Assembly (NCBI GenBank): GCA_007118195.1
Contig: SKSA01000006.1
Coordinates: 1-7,842 of the forward strand
Length of the DNA: 7,842 nt
Source: Anaerobacillus sp.
GTDB lineage: Bacteria; Bacillota; Bacilli; Bacillales; Anaerobacillaceae
Direction of reading: 5' to 3'
The notes under the pieces are model-generated. The model was not told where the DNA came from, searched no databases, and worked only from the letters and a program-made list of their open reading frames with translations. The position numbers and the translations under genes are program-made. Below, in pieces: positions 6,416 through 7,842 of the stretch. Position 1 is the stretch's first letter. The number at the start of each line of letters is the position of its first letter.

Positions 6416-6712
6416 CTATTCTTCAAATTGGATCGTAAACTCAAAGCCCTGTTCAGAGCACGTAATTCCATCTTTATACGTAGACAATACTTCATTATAC
6501 TCCTCAGCGAGTTTTTTAAATTGCACCTTGTCACCAACTTCTAAAGCATGGTCAATATCTTTTTGAAACTTAGATTTTTGAAATTGGTAAATAGAGACCT
6601 CGAGAACCATTTGTGCATATAAGGAGTCAAGTATTTGTGGAGAAGGCCCGCTATGGTTTTTCATTAAAGATAGTTGCCTTAACATATTTTTGTTGATCGC
6701 ATACTTTTCCAT
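6416..6712 (-). CDS. Small IDEAL-domain protein
   Basis: A 98-residue protein whose middle (about 30-76) matches the IDEAL domain, a short helical module named for its sequence and found in Bacillales proteins such as YpiB and YozD. The diagnostic stretch is LYAQMVLEVSIYQF followed by KDIDHALEVGDKVQFKKLAEEY, with IDHAL (53-57) at the namesake site. The first 30 residues and the tail (about 80-98, ending FEFTIQFEE) are not recognised; the tail is beta-like and acidic. The domain's biochemical role is not established as far as I know. The ATG is preceded by AAGGAGGG with a 6-nt spacer. It is a single-gene unit with its own sigma-A promoter and terminator, so its place next to the che operon need not mean a shared function. 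No gene name is assigned. Confidence 0.85.
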   Translation of the reverse strand: MEKYAINKNMLRQLSLMKNHSGPSPQILDSLYAQMVLEVSIYQFQKSKFQKDIDHALEVGDKVQFKKLAEEYNEVLSTYKDGITCSEQGFEFTIQFEE

Positions 6713-6733
6713 ATAAAACCCTCCTTTTTTATC

Positions 6734-6762
6734 ATTATAAATGTTTTGTTCAATTTTTTCAA
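6734..6762 (-). promoter_or_regulatory. Sigma-A promoter of the IDEAL-domain gene
   Basis: On the minus strand TTGAAA (6757-6762) and a perfect TATAAT (6734-6739) are separated by 17 nt, the ideal spacing. The expected transcription start near 6727 leaves a leader of only about 15 nt, so the mRNA would begin almost at the ribosome site. Confidence 0.75.
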
Positions 6763-6850
6763 CTTTCTAATTTTTTAGTTAATTTATTATTCAATACCCT
6801 TATGTTGGTAATTCTAAACTTCTTTTAACATTTTTTATACAAAACCCTCA

Positions 6851-6866
6851 TGACGAAGCATCGTCA
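6851..6866. repeat. Short perfect inverted repeat TGACGA/TCGTCA
   Basis: TGACGA (6851-6856) and TCGTCA (6861-6866) flank a 4-nt loop. It shares its hexamer with the direct repeats at 6260-6286 on the other side of the IDEAL-domain gene. It could be an operator or a small hairpin; no T-run follows on either strand. Confidence 0.4.
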
Positions 6867-6875
6867 CCATTTAGC

Positions 6876-6970
6876 ATGTAAATGCTGACCGAGTTCTCTC
6901 ACTTCGCTGTAAACTTCTAGCGAATTTTAGAGGCTCGTTCAAGAATCTCGGTCAGCAAATGTATTTACAT
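6876..6970. repeat. Long nested inverted repeat (about 95 nt)
   Basis: The outer arms are ATGTAAAT (6876-6883) and ATTTACAT (6963-6970). Next come perfect 10-bp arms GCTGACCGAG (6884-6893) and CTCGGTCAGC (6947-6956); a 6-nt insert, AAATGT, lies between the two parts on the right side. Inside are TTCT/AGAA, CTCT (6896-6899) with AGAG (6929-6932), and TTCGCT (6903-6908) with AGCGAA (6919-6924) around a 10-nt loop. It is richer in G+C than the DNA around it and encodes no ORF. No T-run follows either end, so it is not a typical terminator. It may be a structured RNA, a small non-coding repeat family or a MITE-like remnant; I saw no clear target duplication. Confidence 0.6.
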
Positions 6971-7004
6971 ACAAAAAGAAAATTACCTTTTTATTCACAG
7001 AGTT

Positions 7005-7035
7005 TTGACCAATTATATGGTACGTTAAATATAAT
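7005..7035 (+). promoter_or_regulatory. Candidate sigma-A promoter of fnr
   Basis: TTGACC (7005-7010) and a perfect TATAAT (7030-7035) have a 19-nt spacer, longer than the preferred 17. The transcript would start near 7042 and have a leader of about 90 nt. The ribosome site AGGAGG (7116-7121) follows, 9 nt before the GTG start. Confidence 0.45.
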
Positions 7036-7130
7036 TAAATTTCCGTACTGTACAAGCCAACGATTATAGTAGGCAATATATATAAAGATCTTAAGTTTAT
7101 GAGAGAACTTTTGCTAGGAGGAGCAACATT

Positions 7131-7835
7131 GTGAAAAAAGAAGATACCATGACATTCTTTGATGGGTTAAGACACGAAGAACAACAACTATTATTATCAA
7201 AAGGAACTGAAATTAACGTCCAAAAAGGCAGTTCTTTATTTTTAGAAGGTGATCAACCAAACCACATTTACCTAGTTAAATCCGGGAAGGTACGCTTAAG
7301 TAAATCAACGATCGATGGAAAAGTGTTATTTATCGAACTTAAAGAAAAAAACGATTTAGTCGGTGAATTAAGTTTGTATAATAGTCTAAAAGTAACCTGT
7401 AATGCCGAAGTTGTAAGTGACGCAATGATGATTCGTTTTGATCGCTCTACGGTAGAAGAAATATGCAATGAAAACGGGGCGATTGCCATAGCCTTTATGA
7501 AATGGTTATCGACGCATAATAATTTTATTCTAGCCCAATTTCGCGATCTTATTTTTTGTGGAAAAAAGGGAGCACTTTACTCTGTATTAATCCGTTTAAG
7601 TAATAGTCATGGAAAACAGCAAAAAAATGGGATTTTCATCAATAAAAAGCTAACGAATCAAGAATTAGCCAATTACGTTGGTGCTACAAGGGAAAGTATT
7701 AGTCGTATTTTAAAGAGCTTAGCTAGTGAAAATATTATTTCGATCAACTCAAAATATATTACCATTCATAAGATTCATTATTTAAAAGAGCAATTACGCT
7801 GTGAAGATTGCCCGTTTATTGAATGTAAATTATAA
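7131..7835 (+). CDS. fnr: Fnr, oxygen-sensing Crp/Fnr-family regulator
   Basis: This is a transcription factor that controls anaerobic genes through an oxygen-labile [4Fe-4S] cluster. The protein has 234 residues: a cyclic-nucleotide-binding-like beta-roll (about 10-110), a dimerisation helix (about 112-140) and a winged helix (about 150-218). The recognition helix VGATRESISRILKSL has E188, S191 and R192 in the ExxSR pattern of Fnr proteins. The tail CEDCPFIEC supplies C224, C227 and C232 in the Cx2Cx4C pattern of B. subtilis Fnr, whose fourth ligand is an Asp; D139 is at the matching place. This separates it from E. coli FNR, with N-terminal cysteines, and from ArcR-type members, which lack the tail. 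The GTG start has AGGAGG 9 nt upstream. The gene is divergent from its neighbour. Denitrification genes that adjoin fnr in B. subtilis would have to lie beyond the right edge. Confidence 0.9.
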   Translation: MKKEDTMTFFDGLRHEEQQLLLSKGTEINVQKGSSLFLEGDQPNHIYLVKSGKVRLSKSTIDGKVLFIELKEKNDLVGELSLYNSLKVTCNAEVVSDAMMIRFDRSTVEEICNENGAIAIAFMKWLSTHNNFILAQFRDLIFCGKKGALYSVLIRLSNSHGKQQKNGIFINKKLTNQELANYVGATRESISRILKSLASENIISINSKYITIHKIHYLKEQLRCEDCPFIECKL

Positions 7836-7842
7836 AAAACAG

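Larger units (their letters stand above)
6763..7130. other. Divergent intergenic region between IDEAL gene and fnr
   Basis: This stretch of about 370 nt has no gene I can support. It holds the TGACGA hairpin, the long inverted repeat, and on the plus strand a candidate fnr promoter and an AGGAGG ribosome site. I looked for the Fnr box TGTGA-N6-TCACA; only a half-site TCACA (6995-6999) is present, without its partner. Confidence 0.7.

Noticed and set aside
6084..6566. A 160-codon open frame on the plus strand across the intergenic region and the 3' part of the IDEAL gene
   Set aside because: It starts with TTG without a ribosome site, runs through the terminator hairpin and antisense to a well-supported gene, and its translation is low-complexity (Ser/Tyr/Phe-rich) with no family resemblance.
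6876..6970. The long inverted repeat as a bidirectional terminator
   Set aside because: No T-run follows on either strand, and it lies between divergent genes, where no transcript is expected to end.
7268..7489. A 73-codon minus-strand frame inside fnr
   Set aside because: It is antisense to the conserved beta-roll of Fnr and shows no independent coding evidence.

Overview
The window is AT-rich (roughly one third G+C by eye). It carries strong AGGAGG-type ribosome sites, GTG and TTG starts, a small IDEAL-domain protein and an Fnr with its iron-sulfur cysteines at the C-terminus. Together these point to a Gram-positive Bacillaceae-type chromosome. No assembly gap, transposase, tRNA or rRNA is visible.

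Layout. From position 3 to about 6096 the minus strand holds one tight six-gene chemosensory operon. In transcription order it is: a 613-aa soluble coiled-coil protein, a 90-aa STAS protein, a CheY, a full-length CheA, a CheR and a CheD. Gaps are 11, 3 and 15 nt, then an 11-nt overlap, then 16 nt. The cheD stop codon lies 3 bases inside the window edge, so anything further downstream, such as cheB, cannot be seen. Upstream, 6082-6371 is non-coding and should hold the operon promoter; it contains two exact TTCGTCA repeats 20 bp apart. Next comes a separate minus-strand gene for an IDEAL-domain protein (6416-6712), with a convincing sigma-A promoter and a hairpin terminator. A divergent intergenic region (6763-7130) holds a long nested inverted repeat and a candidate promoter. 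The plus-strand fnr gene (7131-7835) ends the window.

How it works together. CheA has all five usual domains and should phosphorylate the adjacent CheY. CheR and CheD should modify glutamate or glutamine side chains of a receptor. No ordinary receptor and no separate CheW is present. The first gene instead encodes a protein without membrane segments in which I can align two diverged copies of the MCP signalling-hairpin tip, about 279 residues apart. It probably acts as a cytoplasmic receptor or scaffold. The STAS-CheY-CheA-CheR-CheD set, the roughly 200-aa CheD and an E. coli-length CheR beta-subdomain look more like proteobacterial accessory chemosensory clusters than the canonical Bacillus che/fla operon. 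Horizontal acquisition and a non-standard output are therefore plausible, but both are inferences.

The best candidate for something under-described is this CheW-less, membrane-receptor-less operon led by a tandem MCP-like protein. That protein and CheD share an LTLF C-terminal motif, which may be a docking tag.
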